In this document: positions 1 to 12,499 of the stretch, piece after piece
Numbering within the stretch: position 1 is the stretch's first letter
Layout: the number at the start of each line of letters is the position of its first letter
Source: Hyperoplus lanceolatus
Taxonomy: Eukaryota; Chordata; Actinopteri; Uranoscopiformes; Ammodytidae
DNA: 64,000 nucleotides
Direction of reading: 5' to 3'
Assembly (NCBI GenBank): GCA_026929865.2
Contig: CM049400.1
Location: forward strand, 12,479,501 to 12,543,500
Made by a program: the position numbers and the translations under genes
Notes under the pieces: generated by a model
What the model was told of the DNA's origin: nothing
Database searches by the model: none
The model's input: only the letters and a program-made list of their open reading frames with translations

Positions 1-1443
1 ATGCTCACCTCTGTCCATGTTACATTTTGTCACAGTCAGTGTCTTAAAATCGAAACAGCCTGATTAATGACTTCAGCGATTGTTTCTGTGAATTAAGATG
101 AAGATGTTCTAATCATCCATTCCTCTCCAGTGGCTGACTAATTGGTGTTGTATCTGCAATTAACATACAAAGACAACCTTTTGACAAGAACCTTTCAGTT
201 CCTTGAAGAGGAGTTCCTGGAACTAAAACTTAGGTAGTGTTGTTTGAAAAGCAGATTATGTAATTTATGACTATACCTGCAGGCATGCTACTCTTGGCAT
301 AACCAAACTTTTACATGTCACATTCTGTAGTTGACTTGTCAGCCTGCGGCCATCCCTTCTCTCTACTTACCCTCACAGTGCCGTCTTTGTCTCAGCTGTA
401 TCTGAACTGCATTTTTTAAAGACTATTCACACCCTCATTTTTTTAAACGAGAAGTAAACAGAATGGTTCTTTTAGCTAACTGAAAAAATAATAATTTGAT
501 ACCCTTGTGAGTAATGAAGAACAAATAAACAAATTTCTTGGAATATCTGACCATAGACTCAACAAATAGCTTGTGTTGTAGAATAACAATCTATCTAAAT
601 GAGACGTGTTGTCACTGAAATGTAATTGTGATATAATACTTAATGCTAAACATTTGTATTGAAGTGCTTTAAGTTTTATAAAGTCAAATTCATGCTGTAA
701 CTTTTGTCCCAGTAATCTTAAAGCTATTAAAACTATTTCTCGTGTTCGTTTGTTCGGATGTATGGAAGGTAAAAAATAAAAGATGACTGGAAAAAGTTTC
801 AGAGTTCTCAGGTGTTGTTTAATGAAGTGAGATCACAGGACAGCATATGCAGGAGTCAGTGACAGTCAAAAAAAGAGTTGTGAGCCTTTTCGACAGCAAG
901 GCTTTTTAACATCTTGACAAAGTCTATTGATTGGTCTATCTTGTTGTCTTGTATCTTCTCGTCCAATCCTCTTCTTCTTCGCTCTTGACCTGAACTATGC
1001 CGAAACGTAGAATTATGCTGCTGGCCTTGAAAGTAACTTGTATCTATGGTTTGGTCAGCTGAGTCAGGAAAATACAGTAGGCCTTTGTTTAAGATAGATA
1101 CATCTCTCTGTATCTATCCTCGTTATTCTGGGAAAAACTTAAAGAACTATCCCCGCTATCATGTGTCCTTTCTCTCCTTGTCTCTTAGGGCATGTATATC
1201 ACATGTTATCAATGTATTAATTGTTAGTTAGGTTATATAAGATTAAATGCAAATTAATGATGGTGGTTATGAGCATCATTAATAATAAAATCCTGACAAA
1301 GCCCAATGTTTTTCTTCCACACAGATACGGTTTATGGTATGCTCATGTTCACAAGGTCAAATGTCCATGAGAACTCTGAAGAAACTCTCCCTACCTACGC
1401 ATATTTCATTAGACAGGCTATGAATTGCAACAGCATCCTCTGT

Positions 1444-1446
<3 letters not shown>
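1..1446. other. Unassigned left flank
   Basis: I see no coding exon or classifiable repeat here. The first 780 bases are AT-rich and carry an ATTAAA near 726 and an AATAAA near 775, so they could be the 3' UTR of a plus-strand gene lying off the left edge. That is inference only. The short open frame at 1046-1231 has no recognisable content. Confidence 0.3.

Positions 1447-1507
<61 letters not shown>
1447..1507. repeat. (CA)n microsatellite
   Basis: An uninterrupted CA dinucleotide tract of about 30 units. It makes artefactual Thr/His- and Cys/Val-repeat frames on both strands, which are not genes. Confidence 0.97.
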
Positions 1508-1508
<1 letters not shown>

Positions 1509-1775
1509 TTTTGCATACATGGCCAAGGTCACACACATATGGTCAGAGAAGCACACAAACAAAAATGTGCCAGTATGGGTATAAAGGTTTGTAACATTCC
1601 TGTTGACTTCAGTCAATTTCTGTACCACTTGTTGCTACAAGTAATTGATTCCTTGCTATCGAGTAAAGATCTACTGGCTTTTGATCCTGATTCTTTATTG
1701 AAACTCTTGTGTTTTAGATTTTTTTTAGATTATATCTGGACAGTACATGCCAATATATGCTTCAAAGACAAAGAG

Positions 1776-2255
1776 TGATGATATATTTGGTCAGATTCTA
1801 GGAAAAACAGACTCCACATATTCCAATATATGCCATGCGGGCATATCCGGATATATATTTAATCTGTGTGTCAACATTAGATGTATCTGGACACGGAATA
1901 CTTTATGAGGCAAATATGACACTGGATTTGATCTGACATAGTGTATGTAAAAAAAAATCTCCAGATATACTCCGGATTCAAGAAGAATAAAAAAGTTAAT
2001 CTCCGTATTTTGCCTATGACAAATAGTGATGATATATTTGGTCCCCACATATTTCAATATATGCTATACAGACATTTTTGGGTTCATATTCTATACATGT
2101 GTGAACATTAGATGTATCTGAAAACAGAATACTATATGAGGTAAATATGTTGAAATATGACCCAGCATTTGTCCTGACACAATGCATGTCAAAAAAATCT
2201 CCAGATATGCTCCTGATTCTAGCAGAATTAAAAAAAGGCAATCTCCGGATCTGGG
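1776..2255. repeat. Diverged two-copy tandem repeat, period about 249 bp
   Basis: Two head-to-tail copies each start with GTGATGATATATTTGGTC, near 1777 and 2026. Each contains AACATTAGATGTATCTG and ends in the block 'AATCTCCAGATATRCTCC...AATCTCCGGAT'. The copies differ by substitutions and small indels, so the duplication is not recent. No element termini are visible. Confidence 0.75.
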
Positions 2256-2570
2256 GGTTTTTCGCGCAGTGGGGGTTTAGTGTGCGTGTTTGGAAAAAGC
2301 AATGAGAAAAGAGATTAGAGCATTAGCAGAGATAGCCCGGACCACTATGTACAGACAAGAGCAAGCTACTGGCCTTACTTGAAGAGCTTCCCAACCTGGA
2401 GGACTAGTGATGACATCGATCACCAACAACAGAATACTGCCTTCATCAAATCACGTTAGGTAGCCTATTAATTCCGATTTTACCTGGCATATTAAAACAA
2501 TAGTTTAAAACTTTGCAAGTTTCAAATACAGAAATAATATAACTTGAAATTGTGTTAATTTGTTGCGTAC
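2256..2570. other. Unassigned spacer
   Basis: Nothing recognisable between the tandem repeat and the LTR insertion site. Confidence 0.3.
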
Positions 2571-2889
2571 TGTAGAGAAAATTAACCTTAAGAGATGCCC
2601 GCTCATGATACACATATTATACATAATAGAATACGTCCTGTCTGCATCATTTGACTTTGACCAATAGGACCCCACAAGGGGAATCCTACATATGCTTCAG
2701 CGCACTCTGTCTAAGCGCCTTTTTCTGAGAGCTCAACCAGGTTGAACACTCACTCTTAGGTCCGTGCACGTTTAACTGTACGAGACATCTACTCTGCGTT
2801 TGAGTGAAATAAATATCACCTTATTAACTAAACATCTTGACTGGAAACTCCGTCCTTCATGCTATTCTTGTTGAAATATTTTCACAACA
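2571..2889 (+). mobile_element. Solo LTR, internally deleted, 4-bp target duplication
   Basis: The element begins TGTAGAGAAAATTAACC and ends CACAACA, so it has TG...CA ends. It is flanked by a perfect GTAC duplication at 2567-2570 and 2890-2893. An AATAAA lies near 2810. It is the same family as the 696-bp LTR at 15589-16284, in the opposite orientation, and lacks about 375 bp of that copy's interior. There is no internal retroelement sequence, as expected for a solo LTR left by LTR-LTR recombination. I cannot decide between Gypsy and ERV type; a 4-bp duplication fits several LTR groups. Confidence 0.82.
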
Positions 2890-3508
2890 GTACATTGAAT
2901 GGTCCATTTTCAACAGTTTGTAAGAAAAAACATAAAAAGGGTACAAGACATCTGTAAAATACTAATCAACATAGTCAAACCTCAAAATTGCTCCCGATAG
3001 TTAGCCTGCTATCGGTGTATGAAAGTGTGTGTGTGTGTGTTTGAGAATGGTAACGTGTGTGGTGGCAGATATTGAATGTTGGAATGCTTATTAATGTAAT
3101 AGGAAACATTCTATTTATCTTGTATTACTCCTGTATGTCTAAGGTTAAAATCCTCAAAAGTGTATCACAGAGTACTCAGACTGTACCTCCCTTGGATACC
3201 CCCTCCCCGCAACAGTAAACAGTCTGTCACTGAGCCCTCCCCCACCCCCTCCCCTTACTGCCAATTGAAACACACAACTATTCTTGATGCTGATCTGACT
3301 TGTATTTAAGATGTGACTTGCCATCTGATCGGGGCCATTCTGCTCAGAAAGTCATCGTGGGGCTTGCTGGGTCGAATGGACCTCCATGTTCTTACTGGAT
3401 AGAACATGAAGCCTCTGTTGTTTGATTATTACAGTCTTAAGATCTCACTTTTCTCACTACACATGCGAGTGGGAACAGGTCTCAATGTGATTTACCTGTG
3501 TAAATAAG
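2890..3508. other. Unassigned spacer before the duplicated block
   Basis: Contains a short GT run near 3028 and pyrimidine-rich sequence near 3190-3260. There is no coding signal. It is not repeated upstream of gene B, so it lies outside the tandem duplication. Confidence 0.35.
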
Positions 3509-4371
3509 AAGGTTAGAACCTGAAAAGAGGACTTTCTCGGAACATTATTTAACAAATCTAGTGGCATTGCAAACAAATTTCGAGTTTCCAATTAGATACT
3601 AAATATAAACTTTGAGAGAAATAATGGAGAATATTTTCATTCAATCACCCCCAGAAGACATTTCCAAAACTCTCCAAAAATTAACAGATCAAAACTTCGG
3701 AAATACATTGGGTCCCCCACTAGTTTGAGAATTTTTCAGTGAAAGTACAGTATTTACCAGTTCAATTACCATTACATTGATTGAGGATATACACCAAATG
3801 GAAGCCTTTATTAGAAGAGGTTAAAATAAGGGCTACATTTAGGATTCCTGATGCCACAGAAAACTTCTAATCCGACTGTTTTGTGTCCATTTATGTTCTG
3901 TATTGTACAGACAATTGTATAAAAAAAAAGTAATTTATTAAGAAATCAGTAATACAAACATTGAAATTAAACAAATGAAAACTGTATGTCCATTCAGTTG
4001 TGATTCAGATTAACATCCAAACATTAGATTGTCTTTCTCACCAACTTCCATTGATATGTGATTAGTGATGTAGAGAATTAAAACAGCATTTTCTAAAAGT
4101 ACATTTAAAAAAAAAAACATTGCTTGTTTTTCATAGAAAAATATATATATATAATACATTTTTTTTAAAAAAGTAGAAAAATATAATAAAAAAATATGTA
4201 GATCAAACACAGTTCATACTGTCAGCAAGTTAATTTTTTCGATTTACCTGAAGTTGATGACTAGAAAGCTTTAACATCCATGAACAAAAAATGTCTTCTT
4301 GACAAAAAATGTGACCTGTATACATTATTTAATTATTTTGTCATCTAATGCATAAAAAAACTAGAATAACT

Positions 4372-4377
4372 TTTATT
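4372..4377 (-). promoter_or_regulatory. Candidate poly(A) signal, gene A
   Basis: TTTATT on the plus strand reads AATAAA on the minus strand, 104 nt downstream of gene A's stop codon. The same hexamer is kept at the matching place below gene B. Another conserved AATAAA lies near 3807-3812. Which one is used cannot be told from sequence. Confidence 0.4.
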
Positions 4378-4480
4378 TACTCCTTGAGTACACAGTACAA
4401 AAACTAAAATCATTTCTGTAATAATCTTAGATGCTAATTTATCAAATGAGAAATTCCTGTCCGTCTCTATGGCCGCCATG

Positions 4481-4599
4481 TCATTCATCCACAGACGGCT
4501 GTGTCTGCTCCATGTATTTCTGTCGAAACATTCGGAAGAGGAAGGAGGTCTTGGGAGGTAGCGGAGAATACTTCTTATCCGGATTTGCATGCCATGAAC
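4481..4599 (-). CDS. Gene A terminal coding exon
   Basis: Minus-strand exon preceded by an acceptor reading CCATAG at 4600-4605 and ending in TGA at 4481-4483. Entered in phase 1, it completes a split Gly codon and encodes 38 residues that include the motif YSPLPPKTSFLFRMFRQKYM, then stops after PSVDE. The gene B counterpart (24301-24419) keeps the acceptor, phase, length and stop with only a few substitutions. That conservation is the main reason to treat this as a real exon. No other frame here is preserved in both copies. Confidence 0.85.
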
Positions 4600-4706
4600 C
4601 TATGGTGCAGTTCATTTATATAATTAGGAAACAGTGTAGGAACTGCCAAAAATAACAAATAAATAAAAAGAAGGATAATTGATAATGTTTTATTTGCTTT
4701 TATTAC

Positions 4707-4769
4707 CTGATGTTCTCATGAATGCTTTTTTGTGGCGCTTGTCCTTCTTTTCAACCAGGTCCTGTCTAT
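4707..4769 (-). CDS. Gene A penultimate coding exon, 63 nt
   Basis: Bounded on the minus strand by a TTTTGTTTTCAG acceptor and a GTAATA donor. Its length is a multiple of three and it is phase 1 at both ends, so it joins the main exon (ending CCAG) to the terminal exon without a frame change. It encodes a highly charged stretch, DRQDLVEKKDKRHKKAFMRT plus Ser. The paralogous exon 24527-24589 has the same borders. It is too short to appear as a stand-alone open frame. Confidence 0.85.
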
Positions 4770-5196
4770 CTGAAAACAAAAAAAACAGGCTTAGCTGAGA
4801 AAGGACAATAAAAAACATAATCACATGAATATATTAGATATAGGCACAGCAAGATTCCTGTGTTTATTAATCTGGGAAGCATTGGAGTTGGGCTTTCAAA
4901 CATATTGTCTTATTATGAGGAAATAAATTATGTGCCGAGACTTGTTATTTCCTCTGCTCACCAATGTAGACAGTAAAACACAATTGTTATGTAATCCAAG
5001 TGGGTTGGAGTTTCTGACATATAGCAGACAGTCATATTAAACAGAAGAACTTTTAACATTTATTTCACCTTTATAGCAGCCGGTGACCAAACTTCCTGAG
5101 TAATTTCAGCATCAAGTTTGACCCCTCTCTTTTAATCTGTCTTCTACAAATCCCCCACAATTCCAGTGCCTCCATTATCTTAATATTTTGACTTAC

Positions 5197-8100
5197 CTGG
5201 AACAGGATCATTGGTTTCCTTTCTCCCACTAGGTCCATCAGTGAAGTTGAAGGTTTTTGGTAACACACTGAATTTAAGCACAGTGTTCTGCTGAGGCGTG
5301 CCGGCATGGCTTCCATTTTCAGCATTACTTCTCTCAGGCTGTTTGAGTGTGACCATATACTTCCTTATCGTTTCTACTCCATGTTTTTTTCCTTTGGAGT
5401 GGTACCTCCTCCACTTACGAAAATGTTTTCTATTGCAGAACCTCATTTCAGTAGAAACCGGCAGCTTCCCCATGTTGGTGGGGCCAAATCTCTCGGCTTT
5501 CATGAGACTCACCCCAGAAAAAGGGGCAAAAGTGCACCTCTGCATTTTTGTTTTGCACCTCATTTCAGTTGGTTGAAAACTTCCATTGCTCCTTGGTTTA
5601 ACTGAATATTTACCATTTGGGGCAGTTCCATTGGACTTTCTCTTCAAAGGGCTGGGAATCACATAAATTACTTCAGGAGGCCTTGGTACTGCATTTGACA
5701 CATCCTCATGAGATCTCTTTCTGACACCTACTGAAGCACACTTGTTTTGTTGTGCTGAGCCAAACAGTGCCAGCTCTATAGGTCTAACATTTGTGGCTAA
5801 AGCTTTACCATTCTTTGCATCAACTAAAACCTTCCTACAATTTGAAACATCCTCAGGTGCAACCTGCGAAACCACATCGACACAGCCTTTGTTTGACTTC
5901 TTAAGGAATGGTGGGAATCTGTCAGGACTGCATAGGTCCTTGCGCTTTCTTTTAAGATTTTCATGTTTCCCACCTAGTGTGAAAGTTCTCCGGAGGGCAG
6001 CCATCGCAGTAATTTCAGTTTGTTCTTCAGTTTCCAATGATAACTGTGTCACATCGTTTAAAGAGAGCTGAGCTTGTCCACAGTTGTCCTCAAGGTATAA
6101 CATTTGGATGTTATCTTCACAGACAGGGAGATCTTTAATTTTGTTGTCACTGCTGTCTAAAGTACACAACTGTGCCGTCCCTGGAGATTTCAACGGGTCT
6201 TGTACACAGTCCACCTCACGGTCTGACTGATTTTCAGTGTCGCTGCATGAGATGTCTTTGGTTTCTTTCTCATTATTTTCTGGACCGCTACTTTTTGTCA
6301 TTTTCACCTGAACATGTTCAGAATCCTTTTCAGAGTCTGGCATCTGGTTAAGAATTTCACTTTTGCTGGTGGAGAAATCTTCATTTTCACTTCTGATTAT
6401 AATGCTAGATTGGCAACTGGTTTCTTTAGATCCTTTTTCAAAATATGACTGAGGTTTCTCATCTTCAGCTAAGGCAATTTTTTGACTAAGTTCATTGAAT
6501 TGATCAGACCAATTATGTACCATTATTTGATGGAGGACATTCTCCATACTCTTGGCTTGATTCTCCCCTTCAGTGACAGAGAGACATTTCCTATCAGGCA
6601 TAATCACATGCAGTATATCTTCCTTTTGAATGGCCATCTCTTCCTGATCAAGGGTATTGTCATTAATATCTTCATGATCTAGTTCTTTCTTGCAATTGCA
6701 TTTACTCAAAGAATGCGAGTCACAAATCATTTCCATCCAGCTTTTAAGGCAGCAAACATGTTCTAATGGACTGACCAGCACGTTCTCCAGTTTTGAGTCA
6801 TTCAATGGGACATCTATATCTTTGGGTAGATCACCCTCAACAGAGTTACTTGTTATTGTTTCTGGCTGACTGTCCTTGTCCATGCTTTGTAGCATCTTGC
6901 CTTGTCCTTGCTCAAAGATAAGTTTGGCCTCTTCTGGATGCAAAACTTCAATTTGAAATGAGTAAAATGGGTCACTGGAATCTGCACTCTCCGTGTTAGG
7001 GGAAGCAGGATGTGTTGGAGCCGCTTTAACGGTGGAGACCTGTTTTTCTTCAACTGAGTCAATTGGTTTAAGCTCCGTTTTCAACAAGACCTCAGTTGAC
7101 AACTCACTTACAATATGTAAAGGATTTATGTCAGCTTCCCCGAACCTATCTGGCCGTCTGTCACTCTCTAGTGTGGGAAAACAATGCTTCCAAGACAAAT
7201 GGAATCCAAACTCTTTATCGATGTCATCTAGCTGCTCATTGACATTTAACCATGAGGATATGTAGGGTGGTTCTGAGTAAACTTCCTTATCCTGGAGGAC
7301 ATGATAGCATTCAAGTTGCTTTTCAAACCCATTTTTTACTTGTGACAGTATGACAGAGTCCGAATTTGTGGTGGAGAACTCAACCACATCAGTCATTAAT
7401 CCCTGGTACCAGCAAGTTTCCATCTTAGTTTTCAAGTATCCAGGGCTGTCCTTCCAAAAAGTAGCTAATACATTTTGTGGAGGAATTGAGGTTGTACAAC
7501 TTCCTTCAAGTTTCATCTGAAGTTTTTCTCCATCCAGTATCAATTTATTTAATGAGGCGGCGGTCCATGGGATTGTTGGGATAAAGGAAAGCTCGCAAAC
7601 GGAGGCCGTTGGATCAGGTGGATTCTCACTTTTGTCTTCTTTACCTCTACCGCATTCTGGCACCTGTACTTCAGTTTTTTTAGCCACCCATGGTGACAGA
7701 CGTTTGTCAATGTCACTCAAAGATTTATCTGTTGCGGTGCATTCGTCGGATTGAAAGATTGTGTTAGAAGAAGTACGCTCACTGGCAACAGGGACTCCTT
7801 TCTGTGACAATGGTTGCACAACAGCAACAGCTCTTGTGCCTGTGCGACCAGGAGATGAGTGAATGGAACAGTCATTTGCCTTGCCTAATAATAGCATTTT
7901 AATTTCTTTCTGAGGCGATGCATTCATGCTGTGCTGCGCTCCTGAAATGACTCTTTGGTTGGTCTTAGGCAAAGACAGTCCAGAATTGAGTGATGATGAT
8001 CGTTTGAAGACATTTGAGGTGTCATTTTCAGAAACATTCAATGCTGCAGGTTGCATGTTTTGATTAGACCCTGTCATTCTGACATCACTGACAAACTGCT

Positions 8101-9226
8101 TTTCTCTGTACTCTGAACTATGGTACACCAAAGGATGTCCATTCGATTCAGCAGGGAATGAGTTACGCAGATCGTCTTCAATTCTTGCGATTATCTGTTG
8201 GCTGTGCATTTGCTCTTGTGTATGAGCAGCAGTATTTGAGGGAAGTCCATTTGTGTTTGACAAGGAAACGCTGGTTTCATACTGTCGGCTATAGGAATTT
8301 GAGTGAATAGAGGATGTGGCCTTCTCCCAATTATTAAGTCTTGAGATGAGTTGAGTTGGGGGTTGTTGAGCTTCCTGAATCATGTTGGAATTGGTAGCAT
8401 GCCAATTCTGTTCCCTTAGTGATGAGTTTGTTGAAATGTTGTTGTTCCCGAAAGAACAAGATGTAGCCATACTGTAACTTGGTGGGGGAAAGGAAGGAAA
8501 TAATCCATTTTGATTGCTGATTTGATGGTTACTGTGGTGGTGAGCAGCCTGTCTGTTGTGATCCGTCGCAGACCCTAATGTGCGGGTGCAAAGCACTTGT
8601 TCATGTGGGAGCGAGGTAGCTGTTGTAAAGCTTGGTGAAACAGATTTAGTCGACTCCCCATTTACACTTTGAAACAAGCTTTTTTGAATCCTACAATTAT
8701 GTAGATCAGACACCCCGTTACCATACTGTGTCCTAATGGAATGGTTTCTCCAATGTTTTGACATGTCTTGCTGGGAATATGTACTGTTTGATGTCATCAT
8801 TTTGTGTGGACTCTGTCTCAATGCATACTGAGCATTATTTTGATGAAAATCGGAAAACTGAAACCCATTATTGACCCGCAATTGAGGGTTTCCATTTGGC
8901 AATGGGAGCAATGCATTTTGCACGTATCCTTTCATTGAATAATTGTCATTATTCCCCCCAACTGGCTGTTGATAAGAAACTGCCTGATGAGGAACTGCAG
9001 AGGTCTGCCAGACTGAAGTCTGTTCGTTGCAGTAAGTTCTGTCGCTGTAGGTGAAATGAGCACTTTGTGGTAGCCGGACTCCTTTGTTTGATGTAGTATA
9101 CTGAGATGAGTAATTTGCTGTCCCATTCCTCATTGTGTCATGGGTAAGCTGAGTGGCAGTTTGTGAGGATTGCGAGGGTGGTCCAAGCAGTTGGTACTGT
9201 CCATACAGCCGTGTACCAGACTCCAT
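5197..9226 (-). CDS. Gene A main coding exon: large nuclear-type protein, possibly RESF1-like (about 1403 aa spliced)
   Basis: A giant exon opening at ATG 9226 and ending at a consensus donor, CAG|GTAAGT (GT at 5195-5196); the short frame beyond it is intronic. With the exons at 4707-4769 and 4481-4599 the protein is about 1403 residues. An acceptor (TTCTTTCAG) just upstream puts the exon start at 9273, leaving 47 nt of 5' UTR, so an unseen non-coding first exon is expected. The first half is Asn/Ser/Gln-rich and low complexity. Around 655-670 is the motif SSWLNVNEQLDDID, near 760 IEVLHPEEAKLIFE, near 825 a Cys-rich patch (CCLKSW...CNCK), and after about 1090 several basic NLS-like clusters (KRKRKD, KRKS, RKWRR). 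I see no enzyme motif, signal peptide or membrane segment. The family is not firmly recognised. The giant exon, size and composition suggest a retroelement silencing factor 1-like protein (RESF1/KIAA1551, DUF4617), which in mammals works with SETDB1 in silencing. This is inference. Confidence 0.8.
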
Positions 9227-9387
9227 TTTGGTCCTCTGTTGAGCCTTAATGTGGTCTGAAGAGGCAACTAACCCTGAAAGAAGGAATTAAAAAATATTAA
9301 TAGTTTGAAAAAAAAGAAAGGTTTGCAATTTCATGTTGAAAAATCATAACATGTAAAATTGTTATTAGTCAAGAATACATTTCCACT

Positions 9388-9799
9388 CCTCTAGAGTCCA
9401 CTGACCGCATCAACCACTAACTCCACTCAGGGGGAGATCTACAGGGGGGCAAGGGGGCAGCAGCCCCCGACTGTAGAGCCTTGCCACTTCAAGCGGCCCC
9501 CTAACTTTTGTGTTCTTAAAACTGTACTTGTAAAAACAAACCTCCACACATATAAAACAGGCCCATGCATGCCTAAATATTACATTCAACTAGGGCTGTG
9601 AGTGTGTTTCCTTGAGGCTGTTCAGTCAAAAAGTGACGGAACATAAGTAAATGTAATGGACCACCAGCATGCTCTGTGTTAGCTGCCGGTGATCATACTA
9701 TTACAAAGGACAGTAGCCTACAGCAGCATGTTTCATACATCAACATCTCATACTAGATGAAAGCGGAATGTGGCACAAAGACCTGTACTTGGTGCCATT
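9388..9799. other. Unassigned region upstream of gene A
   Basis: Similarity to unit 2 stops at about 9388. The rest includes a G-rich stretch near 9430-9470 and no coding signal. The first exon and promoter of gene A should lie in this direction, but I cannot point to them. Confidence 0.35.
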
Positions 9800-11790
9800 C
9801 CATAGATAGTAAATAATATGGATGTAACATCCGGGCTGACCTCAGTTATTCACACGGCATCCAATAATCCTGGTTTGTGCGCATCGGCATTTTGTGAGGG
9901 GGAGGGAGATAGCTGACGTATACCTCCGAGGGAAAGTGAGGGACAACGGGCGGAGAGCTGTCACTCAAGAGATCGCGCCAATTAGGGCTGGGCGATATGG
10001 GCAAAAATCAATATCTCGATATTTTTTTACTATATCTCGATACACGATATATATCTCGATATATTTCAAATCTCCTCTAGAGCACATCCTAAATGCTCAA
10101 TTTAATTATTTTTTTTGCATAACATCACACCAGTAATATGATTTAAATAGTCCCTGCAAAATGTGTCTGCACTAACAATGCATTAGGCTACATGAAACAT
10201 GTTTATATTCTTTAGTGCTTTCTATTGGAACAATTTGAAACTTGCACATGGCAAAGAGTTTGCACATTGTATTGATTATTCCACATCCTTCCACTCCCAT
10301 ACAATGGATCCAGCATTATTTTATTTGGAAACAGTTTTTTCCATCTTCTGTTAATCTGTAAACTGAGAACACTAATTATGACTCATTACAACCACTTACT
10401 AATTGTTTATCACCACTAACCCCCTGAAGATAGCAGCCACACTTTAAATGCAGAACCGGTTTTGATCCATAATAGTAGTCTATGTGTATAAAAGGCTCTG
10501 ACATGTATAATGGTTACTGTCGCTTTAAGAGCAGTTGCTCTAGTTAAGTTTCGTTTTCTGCCTGCCTGTTTGTCCGAGAGAGATTCATGCGAGCGCAAGC
10601 AGCAGGTGGCTCATTGTCCCTCTGTTACCTGCCTTACTGTTTGATTCTCCTGTATTTAGTTAATGAAAATAAAACTAGAAGACAATCAGAGGATTTAAAT
10701 AAATACGGCTGAGAATAATAGCCTATAGTCTAAAGAAAGCAAAGTCTCATCATCATCATTCCTTGCATTCTAACCGATGCACCATTCCTGGATGCTATTC
10801 ATACCTATTGATCTAGCCCTCCTGCATTATCACTAAAACACTGTTTTATTTTATAAAAAATACTCGCAAATGTAGCCTACCTTACATAGACTTTTAGTTA
10901 ATAAACGGTGTGCACCTCCCTTGGTGCTGACATGGACCTATTATAAGAGGCTGCCCGTAATAAATGGGATGCCGTGTTTGTGTGACGTTGGACCAAAAAC
11001 TCCCCGGCGCTCGTTCGCCTTCCTCTCATAAGGACCAGGCTCTGTACAGCGGCCGCTTATGCTGTCAAGCGCCCGTCTACAAAAAAGGTCCATGCTATGA
11101 ACGACAGCCACCATCGCCGTCTTTCGCGCCCCCTCCACCCGCTCGTTCGGCTGTCATCAGAGCATCAGAGCCCTCGTCTTTTTTTCTCCCCTCCCCCCCC
11201 GTCGTTGTTTTCACATGGCGATTAAACCAAACACTCACAAGGCACAGACTACGTCACAGGTGCGCGCCCAGGAGACTCTGGTTGGGAGGGGTGAGTGAGT
11301 GAGTTGCCAATGCATGTAGTCTGAGGCAGAGAGCCACAGGAAAGAGCGAGAGAAGCGAACACCAGCGAGTTTGCCAGTGGCGGCGGCGGCTAAAAAAAAC
11401 ACATTACGTGCCAATTTGTATTCGATGGTCGCGATAGGGTCATTTTATACATCCCCTGGAGCGCATCTCGCGATATATCGAATATATTCGATATATCGCC
11501 CAGCCCTAGCGCCAATACATTTTAACCTCCGATAAAATAAAAACTAGCGTGGTCCAAAAAAATTCACCCCCCTCAGTGTTGTCATGGAGATATGACCTAA
11601 ACATGCAGACTAAAATGGTTTAGTGGCCCAGGCAGTACATAGGTTTAATAAGACTTTGAAATCTAACAAGTGAGTCAAAGAAAAACTGCTCTTGGCACCA
11701 CCCCCCAGTGGCACTTCCTGGTTACTACAGTAGTGGTCACTTCCTTATTGGATGCTGGTAAAAATCGCTGAGGTTGGGGCTTGTGCCATT
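9800..11790 (+). repeat. Dispersed repeat copy 1, split by a hAT element
   Basis: The flanks of the hAT insertion (9800-9982 and 11509-11790) share ordered landmarks with 59490-60011. These are 'CATCCGGGCTGA', 'GAGGGAGATA', 'AAGTGAGGGACA', 'AATAAAAACTAGC', 'CACCCCCCTCAG' and 'CACTTCC.TATTGGATGCTGGTAAA'. They are diverged copies of one interspersed repeat whose class I cannot assign. Confidence 0.65.
9983..11508. mobile_element. hAT-type element, TIR TAGGGCTGGGCGATAT, TSD GCGCCAAT
   Basis: The ends are TAGGGCTGGGCGATATGG and CGATATATCGCCCAGCCCTA. They are flanked by a perfect 8-bp duplication GCGCCAAT at 9975-9982 and 11509-11516. The subterminal regions are rich in ATATCGATA-like repeats. 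There is no transposase frame, so the copy is non-autonomous. The interior includes a GC-rich segment near 10960-11400. Confidence 0.88.
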
Positions 11791-12499
11791 CATTCAGCTT
11801 GATTAAAGTCTGTAATTTTGTCCTGCTATTAACATATTCCTACCTCCAACCACAAACAGACAGAGCTAGGAAGTCATCAGGAAGTGGTTATAATTACACT
11901 GTTTGTTTCCAACTACGCTCTGTGAAACTCAATTATGTAGTACAAGAGGAGGAACATATCATCATAACTCGGTTACCTCACAGAGTTGTTCTTTGTTTAG
12001 CCTTAATGTAGCCAAACAAAGCTGACTTCCTGTGAATGCCTACTACATTTCTTTCCTTTCTTAAATCTTAAGCTCTCACGTCACCTACTTATATCTTACT
12101 ATCCGCCATCTTGCCCTCAAATCCCCCTTTTTCCCTCTCCACAAACAAGTCTGTGATTTATTTCACTATAGTAACTCAAGTTGCTTCCTCATTAGAATCT
12201 TCATCAAAATTAATGGAGCTACACCCGAAGAAGCTAAAATTGTGCAAATCAGAACGGAGGAGGATCTGGTTCAATTCCGGAGGGAAGAGGACCTGATCAA
12301 CCCAAGCAATCGAGAATGAACAACACAACTGATGGGATAAATTATCATGAAAGTTTGGAGTTATTAGCTAATCTTTACGAGGATCCTACATCATCGGACC
12401 CAAATGACATTAAACAGTGGCTAACTAAATCTTTGAAAAAACATTGTACAAAAGATTCATATAAGCAAGGACACCACAGGCTGAGTTAAAATATAAAAC
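11791..12499. other. Unassigned spacer
   Basis: No confident gene or element ends. The part from about 12200 may be the degraded 5' portion of the LINE remnant that follows, but its frame is broken and I cannot confirm it. Confidence 0.3.

Noticed and set aside
1306..1778. Frames with long His-Thr or Cys-Val repeats
   Set aside because: They are translations of the (CA)n microsatellite.
5298..7265. Plus-strand frames of 66-109 codons over gene A, repeated over gene B
   Set aside because: Antisense shadows of the giant exon; they recur in B only because the exons are nearly identical.
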